64,000 nucleotides of DNA from CAYNEO01 sp964396245 (lineage in GTDB: Bacteria; Zixibacteria; MSB-5A5; GN15; FEB-12). Below the pieces are notes generated by a model, which saw nothing but the letters and a program-made list of their open reading frames with translations, had not been told where the DNA came from and searched no databases. The stretch is from contig CAYNEO010000010.1 in assembly GCA_964396245.1 (NCBI GenBank), positions 1 to 64,000 on the forward strand, written 5' to 3'. Positions within the stretch are counted from its first letter, which is position 1. Every line of letters starts with the position of its first letter. Made by a program: the position numbers and the translations under genes. Below, one piece after another: positions 1 to 8,714 of the stretch.

Positions 1-1782
1 GCGGGACAGGATGACAAACTTGATACCGACGGCGATTTGTTGCCCAACGGATGTGACAACTGTCCCGGTGTTGCGAACGCCGATCAGGCAGACCGAGATG
101 GAGACGGTATCGGTGATCCATGCGACATGTGCCCGGAGGGCAGCGAAGGACCGTGTCAGACAGTCTGTACGAATGCCGGCGATATTGATTTTGACGGCAC
201 GGTGGATAACTATGACCGCGGATATCTGGGCGATTACCTGTACCTCGGCGGGCCACCGCCGCCAAACCCGATCGATGCCGACTGCGACGGGTTTGAGGGT
301 ATCGGTCTCAGGGACCTGCTGTATCTGAAGGCGTCGCTCGACGGACTCGGTGTACCGCTGACCTGCCCGCCGGGACCGGCAAGCTTTCCGGCTCCCGACT
401 CGACAATCAAGTTGCTGTATCCCCAATACGTAGATTCTTTTGCGACGCAGTTCGAGGTGCCGCTCACCTTGATGTCTTCAGTCGACGTGTTGGCCTTCAA
501 CTTCCCGCTTCAATTCCGTGTCGGCGAATCAACCATCCCGACCGTAGACTCGATCGCAGTATCGAGCTACTTCCGAAGTATCACCGAGGGAACATGGTTC
601 TTTACTCCCGACATGGTATATCGAACCGACCCGGCTACCCAAACTGTTCTGATTAGTGGGGCGACTTATTATGGTGGAGCCGCCTTGAGGCAAGGATCTA
701 CTCCGCTGGTGTCAGTATTCCTGACAATACCGCCGTCAACGGTCAAACGGGAACTCACTATCAGTTGGGGGAGTATCGGTCCAGTCCAGCCACTGGAACT
801 GAGCTATCTGGACGAGACCCTCGGTCCGGTCGTGATTAGCCCGGGAGATTTAGGTACATTCCAAAAGTCCGGCTTCGCCACCGGTGATTTCCTTCCCCAG
901 TACCTGCCAACGCTTGCCGGAGGTGGTTGCTGTAGCGGGATCAGGGGAGACGCCGACGGTGATGGCGAAAACGGCAATATGGGTGATATTATACGTCTGA
1001 TCGATAACGTCTACATATCGAGGGATCCGCTGTCGTGCCCCGAGGAGGGTAACGTGGATGGAGATCCCGAGGGTATGATCACCCTGAACGACATTACGGC
1101 GCTGATCGACTACGTATATGTCAGCCACGACCCGCCACTCGAGTGCGGACAGTATGCCGCTTCGTCAGTAGCGCGCGCGTCAGCCACGAATGCGGTGTCG
1201 CTTTCCTGCCAATTCGACGGAGAATCGACAGTTGTCGTACTCAAGTCGGATATTGACCTGAAAGGCATACACCTTGAATTGCCTGATCAGACCGATCTCG
1301 GAATGGATCAGCTGGTGGAAGGTGTCACCATGTTCGATGGCAAGACAAAGGCCGGTGGCACGGTCATCGGACTCTTCGACCCCGAGGGCCAAGGTCTCAT
1401 AGAAGGCGGCCGACACGAATTGGTGCGCATCCCGGGCAGGCATGTTTTATCGGATGCTCTTGCGTCAGATATTGACTTACGGATTGTATATCCAAAGATC
1501 GAGGCGACCGTCGACCTGCCGGGTGACTTCTCGTTGTCGCAGAACTATCCGAATCCGTTCAACCCGGTGACGGAGATTCAGTTTACCCTGCCAGTCGCGA
1601 CTGAATGGCGGCTGACCATCTATAATGTTCTCGGCCAGACAATTGCCTCGTGGTCTGAACAGTCGCCCGCCGGGACACACAGCGTGACGTGGGATGCTCA
1701 TGATTATTCGTCCGGCGTCTACTTCTACCGTCTCACCGCTGGTTCGTTTACAGAGACGAAGAAGATGCTTTTGTTGAAATAG
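1..1782 (+). CDS. Secreted protein with calcium-binding repeats and C-terminal sorting domain (5' partial)
   Basis: The reading frame is open from base 1, so the N-terminus and any signal peptide lie upstream. It opens with a thrombospondin type-3-like Asp-rich repeat (DRDGDGIGDPCD). Two dockerin-like Asp/Gly loop regions follow: one near 180-330 (GDIDFDGTVD, DADCDGFEG) and one near 945-1120 (GDADGDGENGN, NVDGDPEGM). Such loops bind calcium in known families. The last ~90 residues hold the NYPNPFNP motif followed by a FlgD-like Ig fold ending in SGVYFYRL and KKMLLLK, the typical C-terminal sorting/anchoring domain of FCB-group secreted proteins. The exact role is unknown; a cell-surface or secreted protein is inferred. 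A strong hairpin terminator follows the stop codon. Confidence 0.85.
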   Translation, partial: AGQDDKLDTDGDLLPNGCDNCPGVANADQADRDGDGIGDPCDMCPEGSEGPCQTVCTNAGDIDFDGTVDNYDRGYLGDYLYLGGPPPPNPIDADCDGFEGIGLRDLLYLKASLDGLGVPLTCPPGPASFPAPDSTIKLLYPQYVDSFATQFEVPLTLMSSVDVLAFNFPLQFRVGESTIPTVDSIAVSSYFRSITEGTWFFTPDMVYRTDPATQTVLISGATYYGGAALRQGSTPLVSVFLTIPPSTVKRELTISWGSIGPVQPLELSYLDETLGPVVISPGDLGTFQKSGFATGDFLPQYLPTLAGGGCCSGIRGDADGDGENGNMGDIIRLIDNVYISRDPLSCPEEGNVDGDPEGMITLNDITALIDYVYVSHDPPLECGQYAASSVARASATNAVSLSCQFDGESTVVVLKSDIDLKGIHLELPDQTDLGMDQLVEGVTMFDGKTKAGGTVIGLFDPEGQGLIEGGRHELVRIPGRHVLSDALASDIDLRIVYPKIEATVDLPGDFSLSQNYPNPFNPVTEIQFTLPVATEWRLTIYNVLGQTIASWSEQSPAGTHSVTWDAHDYSSGVYFYRLTAGSFTETKKMLLLK

Positions 1783-1819
1783 TATCACTGTCTCGGCTCC
1801 CTCAAGAGCACTCGAAAAG

Positions 1820-1854
1820 AAGCCCGGTGGTTGGTGCTCGGACCGCCGGGCTTT
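1820..1854 (+). terminator. Intrinsic terminator after the secreted protein
   Basis: An 11-bp stem (AAGCCCGGTGG at 1820-1830 with CCGCCGGGCTT at 1843-1853, one G:T pair) encloses a 12-base loop, 37 bases after the stop. It is followed by a moderately T-rich stretch. A possible TTG start of the next ORF at 1831 falls inside this loop, which argues for a later start for that gene. Confidence 0.75.
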
Positions 1855-2001
1855 GCTCTATTTGCGACTGCGCTTGCGACAATCGGCCATCATGGAACCA
1901 GTCCTCCGACTACCCTGTTGATTATAAGTAAACACCGCATCAACATAGACATATCTCAACGCCGGCGGGGTGTTGTAACGGTCAACCAGGGATATCATGC
2001 C

Positions 2002-2727
2002 GTGAAGCTGCATTTTCTCGGAACGCGGGGAGAAATCGACGCCCGCACCCGGCGACATCGTATGCATACGTCGATGATGGTCTCGTATAAGGGCACGCAG
2101 GTTATGATCGACTGCGGGGAGGATTGGCTCGGCAAGTTCGAAGCGCTGAAACCTGATGCGGTCGTGATCACCCACGCCCATCCCGATCATGCCTGGGGTC
2201 TGCAGAACGGCACTGTTATTCCGGTTTATGCAACGGATGACAGCTGGCAAAAAGTGATGAATGAATATCCAATTGCAAATAGGAATACGGTAAGGAAGAA
2301 CCGTCCGTTCAAAATTAGACAAGTTGAATTCGTTGCTTTCGGCGTCGAACATTCAATTCGGGCGCCTGCGGTTGGATATCGAGTCACGGCCGGCGCGGTC
2401 AGTATTTTTTACGTGCCTGACCTGGTGTACATCCACGATCGGTCGGGTGCTTTGCAGGGCGCGCGGCTGTATATAGGCGATGGCGCCACCATTGCCAGAT
2501 CGATGGTGCGCCGTCGAGGGGATATACTGATAGGTCATACCCCCGTCCGCACCCAGTTGACCTGGTGTGAAAAGGAAGGCGTCCCGAAGATGATAGTCAC
2601 TCATTGTGGGTCCGAGGTAGTAACCGGCGATGAGCGAAAACTGGGGGCCAGAGTACGCCGGCTTGCGAGTGAGCGCGGAGTCGATGTCCAGATAGCGTAC
2701 GACGGGATGGAATTGATCCTGCGTTGA
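2002..2727 (+). CDS. MBL-fold metallo-hydrolase
   Basis: This is a metallo-beta-lactamase-fold protein of about 241 residues. It begins KLHFLGTRGEID and carries the metal-binding signature HAHPDHAWG near residue 53, with further His/Asp positions (VEHSIRAP, YIGDGA, GHTP, THCGSE). The substrate is not predictable; the fold covers ribonucleases, lactonases and phosphodiesterases. The GTG at 2002 is chosen because AGGGA lies 9 bases upstream and the protein then starts on the first beta-strand of the fold. The frame is open further upstream, but that part overlaps the terminator of the preceding gene. mutM follows after 30 bases, so the two are probably co-transcribed. Confidence 0.8.
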   Translation: MKLHFLGTRGEIDARTRRHRMHTSMMVSYKGTQVMIDCGEDWLGKFEALKPDAVVITHAHPDHAWGLQNGTVIPVYATDDSWQKVMNEYPIANRNTVRKNRPFKIRQVEFVAFGVEHSIRAPAVGYRVTAGAVSIFYVPDLVYIHDRSGALQGARLYIGDGATIARSMVRRRGDILIGHTPVRTQLTWCEKEGVPKMIVTHCGSEVVTGDERKLGARVRRLASERGVDVQIAYDGMELILR

Positions 2728-2741
2728 GAAATAAGAACGAC

Positions 2742-2749
2742 AAGGAGGT
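2742..2749 (+). promoter_or_regulatory. Ribosome binding site that fixes the mutM start
   Basis: AAGGAGGT is a full Shine-Dalgarno match. It is 2 bases from the in-frame ATG at 2752 and 8 bases from the ATG at 2758, so initiation at 2758 is expected. That start yields the MPELP N-terminus required by the enzyme chemistry. Confidence 0.85.
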
Positions 2750-2757
2750 AGATGGCA

Positions 2758-3549
2758 ATGCCGGAATTACCGGATGTTGAAGTGTTCAGACGATATCTCG
2801 GTTCAACTGCGTTACACAAGAAAATCAAAAAGTCTCACTTACTGGATGACCGATTGTTGGAGAATGCCGGCCATCAGCAGGTTGTGCGGCGCCTGAACGG
2901 CAATCGATTTCAATCCACGGACCGACATGGCAAATACCTGTTCGTCCATCTGAAAGACGGCTGGACGCTCGTGCTGCATTTTGGCATGACCGGCTTTCTG
3001 AAGTACTACAAGGACAAAGAAGATGCTTCCGAACACGCCAAACTCATTATCGATTTCGCCAATGGCTATCACCTGTCATACGATAATCAGAGGCGGCTGG
3101 GCAGAATCGACCTCACGGAGAGTATTGGTGATTTTGTGAAAGAGCAAGACCTCGGTCCGGATGTCATGAGCGACGATTTCGATCAGGAACGCTTTTTGGA
3201 GTTATTGAAAGGTCGCCGCGGGACCATAAAGGGCGCCTTGATGAATCAGAGCGTCATGGCCGGCGTGGGGAATATCTACTCCGACGAGGCGCTGTTTCAG
3301 GCCGGGATCTATCCGGGCAGACCGGTTGAGAAAGTGAAATCCGCCGAACAGAAAAAACTGTTCCGTACGCTGAGACGCGTTCTTTCGATTGCCATTGACA
3401 AGCAGGTGGATCCCTCCCGTTTCCCGAGAGGCTACCTTCTTCCAAACCGTAAACCGGGAGCCGACTGCCCGAGGTGCGGTGGCAAGATCAGGAAAGCGAC
3501 CATTTCCGGCCGCTCGGCATACTATTGTGCAAGACACCAGCGAAAATAG
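2758..3549 (+). CDS. mutM: Formamidopyrimidine-DNA glycosylase (Fpg/MutM)
   Basis: This base-excision-repair enzyme removes oxidised purines such as 8-oxoguanine and nicks the abasic site. The N-terminus PELPDVEV gives the catalytic proline (after Met removal) and the following Glu. RHGKYLFVHL contains the conserved Lys, and NQSVMAGVGNIYSDEALF is the helix-two-turn-helix signature. The C-terminal zinc finger reads CPRC...YYCARH: the usual fourth Cys is replaced by His, giving a CCCH ligand set. Length (263 aa) is normal. The start at 2758 is fixed by the Shine-Dalgarno site and by the need for an N-terminal Pro. Confidence 0.93.
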   Translation: MPELPDVEVFRRYLGSTALHKKIKKSHLLDDRLLENAGHQQVVRRLNGNRFQSTDRHGKYLFVHLKDGWTLVLHFGMTGFLKYYKDKEDASEHAKLIIDFANGYHLSYDNQRRLGRIDLTESIGDFVKEQDLGPDVMSDDFDQERFLELLKGRRGTIKGALMNQSVMAGVGNIYSDEALFQAGIYPGRPVEKVKSAEQKKLFRTLRRVLSIAIDKQVDPSRFPRGYLLPNRKPGADCPRCGGKIRKATISGRSAYYCARHQRK

Positions 3550-3564
3550 CAGGCCGAAATTGTT

Positions 3565-3592
3565 AAAACTAACTCGACTGTCGGGTTGTTTT
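3565..3592 (+). terminator. Intrinsic terminator after mutM
   Basis: AAAAC-T-AACTCGA (3565-3577) pairs with TCGGGTT-GTTTT (3581-3592) around a 3-base loop, with one bulged T and one G:T pair. The T-rich 3' arm is the expected signature of factor-independent termination, 15 bases after the mutM stop. Confidence 0.65.
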
Positions 3593-3611
3593 ACGACATA
3601 TTAGACCGGTT

Positions 3612-3630
3612 GCGCCGACCGGTTCGGCGC
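3612..3630. other. GC-rich inverted repeat upstream of the phosphoglycerate mutase gene
   Basis: GCGCCGA and TCGGCGC form a perfect 7-bp inverted repeat with a 5-base spacer (CCGGT). It lies 64 bases before the GTG start of the mutase and has no T-run. It could be an operator, a leader hairpin or part of a second terminator; the sequence alone does not decide. Confidence 0.4.
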
Positions 3631-3694
3631 CGGCCATGCGATAATTTCTAAAGGATATAAGGCAAATTGTGGGAATAGAAAGGAGCGACAGAGA

Positions 3695-4900
3695 GTGGAA
3701 CTGGAATTTGTCCACAGTCTGGTAAAATCCGCTGATACCCGGATCGTGCTGCTCGTAATGGATGGATTGGGCGGCTTGCCCATGGAAACAGGCGGGAAGA
3801 CCGAGCTGGAGGCCGCGAATACACCCAATCTCGACAGGCTTGCTACCGAGGGTATTTGCGGACTGCACGAGCCTATTGGCCCCGGAGTGACTCCCGGCAG
3901 CGGCCCGTCACACCTGGCGCTATTCGGGTATGACCCGGTCAAGTATCAGGTGGGCCGAGGGGTTCTCGGTGCTCTTGGAATCAACTTTGATTTAGGCAAG
4001 CAGGATATCGCTGCGCGCGGCAACTTTTGCTCAGTCGATGACAAGGGCATTGTCACCGATAGACGCGCCGGGCGCATCCCCACGGAGAAAAACAAGGAGC
4101 TGTGTGAAATCCTGCGCAAGATCAAGGTCAGTGGCGCAGAGTTGTTCGTACAGACAGAAAAGGACTACCGGTTTGTACTGGTGCTTCGCGGTGATAATCT
4201 GAGCGGCGATGTCGACGATACGGATCCGCAGGATGTGGGCAGGGCGCCGCTTGACCCTAAAGGTCTTAATTCAGGCGCGGAAAAGACAGCGGCTATTGTC
4301 AAGGAATTTGTCGACAAGGCCCGGAAAGCCCTGGCAGGCCATCATCCGGCCAATATGGTTCTCCTTCGCGGATTTTCGAAGTTGCCCGATTGGCCGATGT
4401 TTCCCGAAACCTTCGGTCTCAGGGCGGCCGCAATCGCCGCGTATCCCATGTACAAGGGCGTTGCCAAACTGGTCGGAATGGATGTTCTGGAGGCAGGGGA
4501 GACTCTGGATGACGAGTTCAAGACGCTGGAGCAGAAGTGGCACGATTACGATTTCTTCTATTTCCACGTGAAGAAGACCGACAGCGCCGGAGAGGATGGC
4601 GACTTTGACAAGAAAGTCTCCATCATCGAAGAAGTAGACAAGCAGATTCCACGGCTGATGAAGCTCAATCCTGACGTAGTAGTCGTAACCGGCGACCATT
4701 CCACGCCGTCGCTGATCAAGTATCACGGCTGGCATCCGGTCCCGGTGTTGCTCTGGTCGAAATACTGCCGGTCCGACGAAACCGATCACTTCGGCGAACG
4801 GGCTTGCACGAGAGGCGGTCTCGGCCCGCGCATTGCCGCGACGGAGCTACTGCCGATTGCCCTGGCGAATGCCCACCGACTGGAGAAGTTCGGCGCTTGA
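3695..4900 (+). CDS. apgM: 2,3-bisphosphoglycerate-independent phosphoglycerate mutase, archaeal type
   Basis: This enzyme interconverts 3- and 2-phosphoglycerate in glycolysis/gluconeogenesis. The 401-residue protein has the ApgM pattern rather than the ~510-residue bacterial GpmI: VLLVMDGLGGLP with the metal-binding Asp, NTPNLDRLA, the GPGVTPGSGPSHLALFGYDP block with the nucleophilic Ser, and a C-terminal VVVTGDHSTPS metal site. The start is GTG at 3695 with AAAGGAG 9 bases upstream. It is transcribed convergently with the pentose phosphate cluster and is probably a single-gene unit. Confidence 0.92.
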   Translation: MELEFVHSLVKSADTRIVLLVMDGLGGLPMETGGKTELEAANTPNLDRLATEGICGLHEPIGPGVTPGSGPSHLALFGYDPVKYQVGRGVLGALGINFDLGKQDIAARGNFCSVDDKGIVTDRRAGRIPTEKNKELCEILRKIKVSGAELFVQTEKDYRFVLVLRGDNLSGDVDDTDPQDVGRAPLDPKGLNSGAEKTAAIVKEFVDKARKALAGHHPANMVLLRGFSKLPDWPMFPETFGLRAAAIAAYPMYKGVAKLVGMDVLEAGETLDDEFKTLEQKWHDYDFFYFHVKKTDSAGEDGDFDKKVSIIEEVDKQIPRLMKLNPDVVVVTGDHSTPSLIKYHGWHPVPVLLWSKYCRSDETDHFGERACTRGGLGPRIAATELLPIALANAHRLEKFGA

Positions 4901-4909
4901 TGTTGCGTA

Positions 4910-4936
4910 GCGTCCGGTCGTGAAACAGCCGGACGC
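4910..4936. terminator. Probable bidirectional terminator between apgM and pgl
   Basis: A perfect 8-bp inverted repeat (GCGTCCGG at 4910-4917, CCGGACGC at 4929-4936) with an 11-base loop sits in the 56-base gap between two convergent genes. There is no clear T-run on either side, so the call rests on position and symmetry. Confidence 0.5.
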
Positions 4937-4956
4937 ATCCTCTCAATAAAATCTGA

Positions 4957-5688
4957 TCAACCCGCCCCGGTCAGCAGGGACGCGGCCGATTCGTCCACCA
5001 GAAATTGCAGCTGCCCATCCTCCGGGGCAATAAGCTGTGCCGGGAGGAGGTCGGGATTCCTGGGACCCTCGATCACCTTCTTGAGTGTCTCGGCTTTCTT
5101 CTCGCCAAAGAGGATAAACGCTACATTCCGACCCAGGTTGATAATCGGGGCGGTCAGCGTGAGCCGTTCCTTCATTTCCTGGTCCGGAATGTTGACCGCC
5201 ATCACCCACCGCTTCTCCTCGTGAAGTGCGGGCTGGTTCGGAAAAAGCGAGGCAGTGTGCCCGTTCTCGCCGAGGCCGAGAAATATCAGATCGAACCGTG
5301 GTGGATCATCTCCAAAATACCGTTGCAGGATCACCTCATAGTCGGCGGCAGCCTCAGCCGGTGCCTGGCCGTTATACATCGGGTGCACCTGGTGCGGAGG
5401 AATCGACACCTTATCGAGAAACACTCTCAGCGCGTTGCCGGCGTTGCTGTGGGGATCATCAATCGGCACACAACGCTCATCTCCCCAGAAGACATGAACA
5501 TTCTCCCACGATACTTGCTCATTGTACGGCGGCCCGGCAAGCAATTCGTACGCTCCGCGCGGCGAGCTGCCTCCTGATAGAGCGACACTGAATCGGCCAC
5601 GGCTGTTGACCGCATCACGAGCGGTGCGCGCAAAAAAGTCGGCTACCGAGTGATTGAGTTCATCGACACTGTGGTGTACTCTAATCAT
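4957..5688 (-). CDS. pgl: 6-phosphogluconolactonase
   Basis: This enzyme hydrolyses 6-phosphogluconolactone to 6-phosphogluconate, the second step of the oxidative pentose phosphate branch. The 243-residue protein has the NagB/Pgl-fold signatures ALSGGSSPRG, FWGDERCVP and LGLGENGHTASLFP. The ATG at 5688 is preferred over an upstream in-frame start because it gives the family's usual N-terminus and lies one base after the zwf stop, with AAGGG just upstream inside zwf, so translational coupling is likely. It is the last gene of the cluster. Confidence 0.93.
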   Translation of the reverse strand: MIRVHHSVDELNHSVADFFARTARDAVNSRGRFSVALSGGSSPRGAYELLAGPPYNEQVSWENVHVFWGDERCVPIDDPHSNAGNALRVFLDKVSIPPHQVHPMYNGQAPAEAAADYEVILQRYFGDDPPRFDLIFLGLGENGHTASLFPNQPALHEEKRWVMAVNIPDQEMKERLTLTAPIINLGRNVAFILFGEKKAETLKKVIEGPRNPDLLPAQLIAPEDGQLQFLVDESAASLLTGAG

Positions 5689-5689
5689 G

Positions 5690-7246
5690 TCACTGACCCT
5701 TCTTTTTGGCGCGCGGTTGTCCGAGTCCGACCTCACCTTTAACGAGGGGCAATGTAATCCAGGTGCGGCCGTCCTGGGCAATCAATGTCTCCGACTCCTC
5801 CGGACCCCATGTACCGGCGGCATAGTTCGGGAAATCCGGGGGTAGAGTTTCGCCCCAGACCTTCAGGATCGGGTCCAGCAATTTCCAGGCGGCTTCTATC
5901 TGATCGGCCCGCATGAACAGGGTGGCGTCGCCAAGCATAATGTCAAGTAACAGCGTTTCGTACGCCTCGGGCGGTTCGCCCTCGTAGGATTCGGAATAAC
6001 TGAACAGCATATCGACCGGAGACAGAATCATTCTCAACCCGGGTCTTTTGGCCTGAAAACGCAGCCGTATACCCTTTTGCGGCTGTATGCTGAGAATCAG
6101 GCGATTGGCCTGCCAATCCTGATGCGCCTGTACGGGGAAGGACTGGTGCGGAACCGGCCGGAACTGTATAGTAATAACCGACATCTTCTCCGGCATGCGC
6201 TTACCGGTCCTGACATAAAACGGCACGTCCTGCCATCGCCAGTTGTCGACGAAGAATTTCATCGCGGCGAAAGTCTCGGTTTGCGAATTCTCCGCCACAC
6301 CGTCCTCATCCGGGTAGGCCGTCACGTGCGTACCTTCCAGCCACCCGTCAGAGTACTGCCCGCGAACAGCTATTTCATGAACTTCACTTGTCGAGTATTG
6401 GCGGATTGCGCGTAATACGTCCACCTTGCGGTCACGGACCTCATCGGCCTCGAACGCCACGGGCGGTTCCATCGCCACCAGGCAGAGAAGCTGCAACAGA
6501 TGATTTTGAATCATGTCCCTCAGTGCGCCGGCACGGTCGTAGTAACTTCCGCGATGTTCGATACCGACGGTTTCGGACACCGTGATCTGGATATGATCGA
6601 TGTATCTCCGATTCCAGAGAGGCTCGAATAGCGCATTGGCAAAGCGGAACGCGAGGATATTCTGTACCGTCTCCTTGCCGAGATAATGGTCGATGCGGTA
6701 AATTTGATCCTCATGAAAGATCTCTCGCAGGATCTTATTGAGCTCATGGGCGCTCTCGTAGTTGTGTCCGAACGGCTTTTCGACAACGATACGGGAATGA
6801 TACCGCCTGCCTGCCAGACCCGCTTCGCCGATATTCTGACATATCGGCTCGATCAGCGACGGCGGCACCGACAGGTAGAACATTCGGCCGGCGTGCTCGT
6901 GACCCCAGCTCTTCTCGGTCTTTTCCAGCTGTGTCTCGATCTCTTCGTAGATTTTTGAGTCTGTGAAATCGGCGTCGGCGTAATTGATCTTCGACGCGAA
7001 TTTCTTCCACTCCGCGGCCTTCGTTTTACCGTGGCGACTGAACTTGTCGACGCCTTCCCGCAGATGATCGCGGAACTTCTGGGCTGAGAATTTCTTCAGG
7101 TCAAGACCGAGGACGGTAAATTTGTCCGGGAGCCAGTCATCGAGGTAAAGATCATATAGCGCCGGCACGAGTTTTCGCCAGGCCAGGTCACCGCCGCCCC
7201 CGAATATCACGAGGCTTGTCGGATTCGGTTTAGTTGCGGATTCCAC
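5690..7246 (-). CDS. zwf: Glucose-6-phosphate 1-dehydrogenase
   Basis: This enzyme oxidises glucose-6-phosphate to the lactone and reduces NADP+; it is the entry step of the pathway. The 518-residue protein has the N-terminal dinucleotide-binding loop FGGGGDLAWRKL (canonical GxxGDLA), the EKPFG substrate motif and the RIDHYLGKE catalytic-site block with the conserved His. The GTG start at 7246 has AAGGAGG a few bases upstream. It lies 9 bases after gnd and one base before pgl, so the three oxidative-branch enzymes are encoded consecutively. Confidence 0.96.
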   Translation of the reverse strand: MESATKPNPTSLVIFGGGGDLAWRKLVPALYDLYLDDWLPDKFTVLGLDLKKFSAQKFRDHLREGVDKFSRHGKTKAAEWKKFASKINYADADFTDSKIYEEIETQLEKTEKSWGHEHAGRMFYLSVPPSLIEPICQNIGEAGLAGRRYHSRIVVEKPFGHNYESAHELNKILREIFHEDQIYRIDHYLGKETVQNILAFRFANALFEPLWNRRYIDHIQITVSETVGIEHRGSYYDRAGALRDMIQNHLLQLLCLVAMEPPVAFEADEVRDRKVDVLRAIRQYSTSEVHEIAVRGQYSDGWLEGTHVTAYPDEDGVAENSQTETFAAMKFFVDNWRWQDVPFYVRTGKRMPEKMSVITIQFRPVPHQSFPVQAHQDWQANRLILSIQPQKGIRLRFQAKRPGLRMILSPVDMLFSYSESYEGEPPEAYETLLLDIMLGDATLFMRADQIEAAWKLLDPILKVWGETLPPDFPNYAAGTWGPEESETLIAQDGRTWITLPLVKGEVGLGQPRAKKKGQ

Positions 7247-7255
7247 GATACCTCC

Positions 7256-8671
7256 TTATTTCTCTTCCCATTGAGTATGAAAGATGCCGTCTTTGTCGAT
7301 CCGCTCATACGTGTGTGAGCCGAAGAAGTCACGCTGAGCCTGGATGAGGTTGGCCGGCAACCAGGCGCTACGGTAACTGTCAAAATACGCCAGTGACGCC
7401 GTGAGAGCGGGAACCGGGACCCCGAGTTGTACGGCGTGCGCGATCACCTGCCGGGTGTCATCCTGACGGGCGTGCAATTCCTTGGAGAAATGCTCGCTCA
7501 GCATCAGATTGGCCAGATCGGGTTTATCGCTGAACACCGAGCGCATCTCCTCGAGCAACGCTGCGCGAATGATGCAGCCGCCGCGCCAGATCCGGGCGAT
7601 ATCCTTCATGCTCAACCCGTACTCGTACTTTGCAGAGGCTGCCCGGAGCAGCGACATGCCCTGGGCGTAAGCCGTAATCATCGAGAAGAAAAGGGCGTTT
7701 CGAATATTATCAATGAATCGATCGGTATCGCCGGTGAACTTTATGGATGGTCCGTGCAGAACATCTGATGCCGTGACACGTTCGGACTTGTACCCGGACA
7801 TATCACGGGCGGCAACGGCGGCATCGATAGTCGGCACCGGCACCTGCAAATCCATGGCGTCCTGTGAAGTCCATTTGCCGGTGCCTTTCTGTTTGGCCTG
7901 GTCCCGAATCATGTCAATCAGCCGCTTGTCGGTTTCATCATCCTGACGCATGAATATCTTGCCGGTGATCTCAACCAGGTACGAGGACAACTCCTGTTCG
8001 TTCCACCGGGTATACACATCACCGAGTTCGTTATTCGTGAGACCAAGAGATCGCTTCATCAGGTCGTAGGTTTCGGCGATAAGTTGAATTATGGCGTATT
8101 CGATACCGTTGTGGACCATTTTGACATAATGTCCGGCGGATTTTGGTCCAAGATAGGTGACACAGGGATCATCGTCGACGTGTGCGGCAACCTGCTCGAA
8201 GATATTCTGCACGCGCCGGTAGGCCTTCTCGGTTCCGCCCGGCATCATGCTCGGCCCGTAACGCGCCCCTTTCTCACCGCCGGAGATACCGACTCCGATG
8301 AAACTCAACTTCTTGCTTTCCATCATCTCGGTCCGCCGGTTAGTGTCCTTGAAATTCGAGTTGCCGCCGTCCACCACCAGGTCATCCTCTTCCAGCGACG
8401 GCAATAGCTCCTTTATTACCGAGTCTACCGGTTCGCCCGCCGGTACGAGCAGGATAACCGTGCGGGGTTTCTTCAATGTGGCCATAAGCTTGTCGGCCGA
8501 ATCGACTGCGTAAATTTCTTTCCCTTTGCCCTCTTTCTCGAGCTGTTTCACCTTGTCGCCGTCCATGTCAAAGCCGGCGGCGGAATGGCCGTGATCGTTG
8601 ATGTTGAGAAGCAGGTTGCGACCCATCACGCCGAGCCCGATCATTCCAATTTCAGCCTTTTGTTCTGACAT
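7256..8671 (-). CDS. gnd: 6-phosphogluconate dehydrogenase, decarboxylating
   Basis: This enzyme converts 6-phosphogluconate to ribulose-5-phosphate and CO2 with NADP+ reduction. The 471-residue protein is the long (E. coli-like) type. It shows the Rossmann motif GLGVMGRNLLLNI, the signature GISGGEKGARYGPSMMPGG and the active-site block GHYVKMVHNGIEYA with the catalytic Lys. The ATG start has GGAGG 9 bases upstream. It is flanked by zwf downstream and a HAD phosphatase gene upstream. Confidence 0.96.
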   Translation of the reverse strand: MSEQKAEIGMIGLGVMGRNLLLNINDHGHSAAGFDMDGDKVKQLEKEGKGKEIYAVDSADKLMATLKKPRTVILLVPAGEPVDSVIKELLPSLEEDDLVVDGGNSNFKDTNRRTEMMESKKLSFIGVGISGGEKGARYGPSMMPGGTEKAYRRVQNIFEQVAAHVDDDPCVTYLGPKSAGHYVKMVHNGIEYAIIQLIAETYDLMKRSLGLTNNELGDVYTRWNEQELSSYLVEITGKIFMRQDDETDKRLIDMIRDQAKQKGTGKWTSQDAMDLQVPVPTIDAAVAARDMSGYKSERVTASDVLHGPSIKFTGDTDRFIDNIRNALFFSMITAYAQGMSLLRAASAKYEYGLSMKDIARIWRGGCIIRAALLEEMRSVFSDKPDLANLMLSEHFSKELHARQDDTRQVIAHAVQLGVPVPALTASLAYFDSYRSAWLPANLIQAQRDFFGSHTYERIDKDGIFHTQWEEK

Positions 8672-8714
8672 TTCTCATGTCCTCCATGTCCCACGAGCGG
8701 GAGTTTTGTGAGTC

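Noticed and set aside
1831..2001. N-terminal extension of the MBL-fold protein
   Set aside because: Its TTG start lies in the loop of the preceding terminator, and the fold begins at the GTG at 2002.
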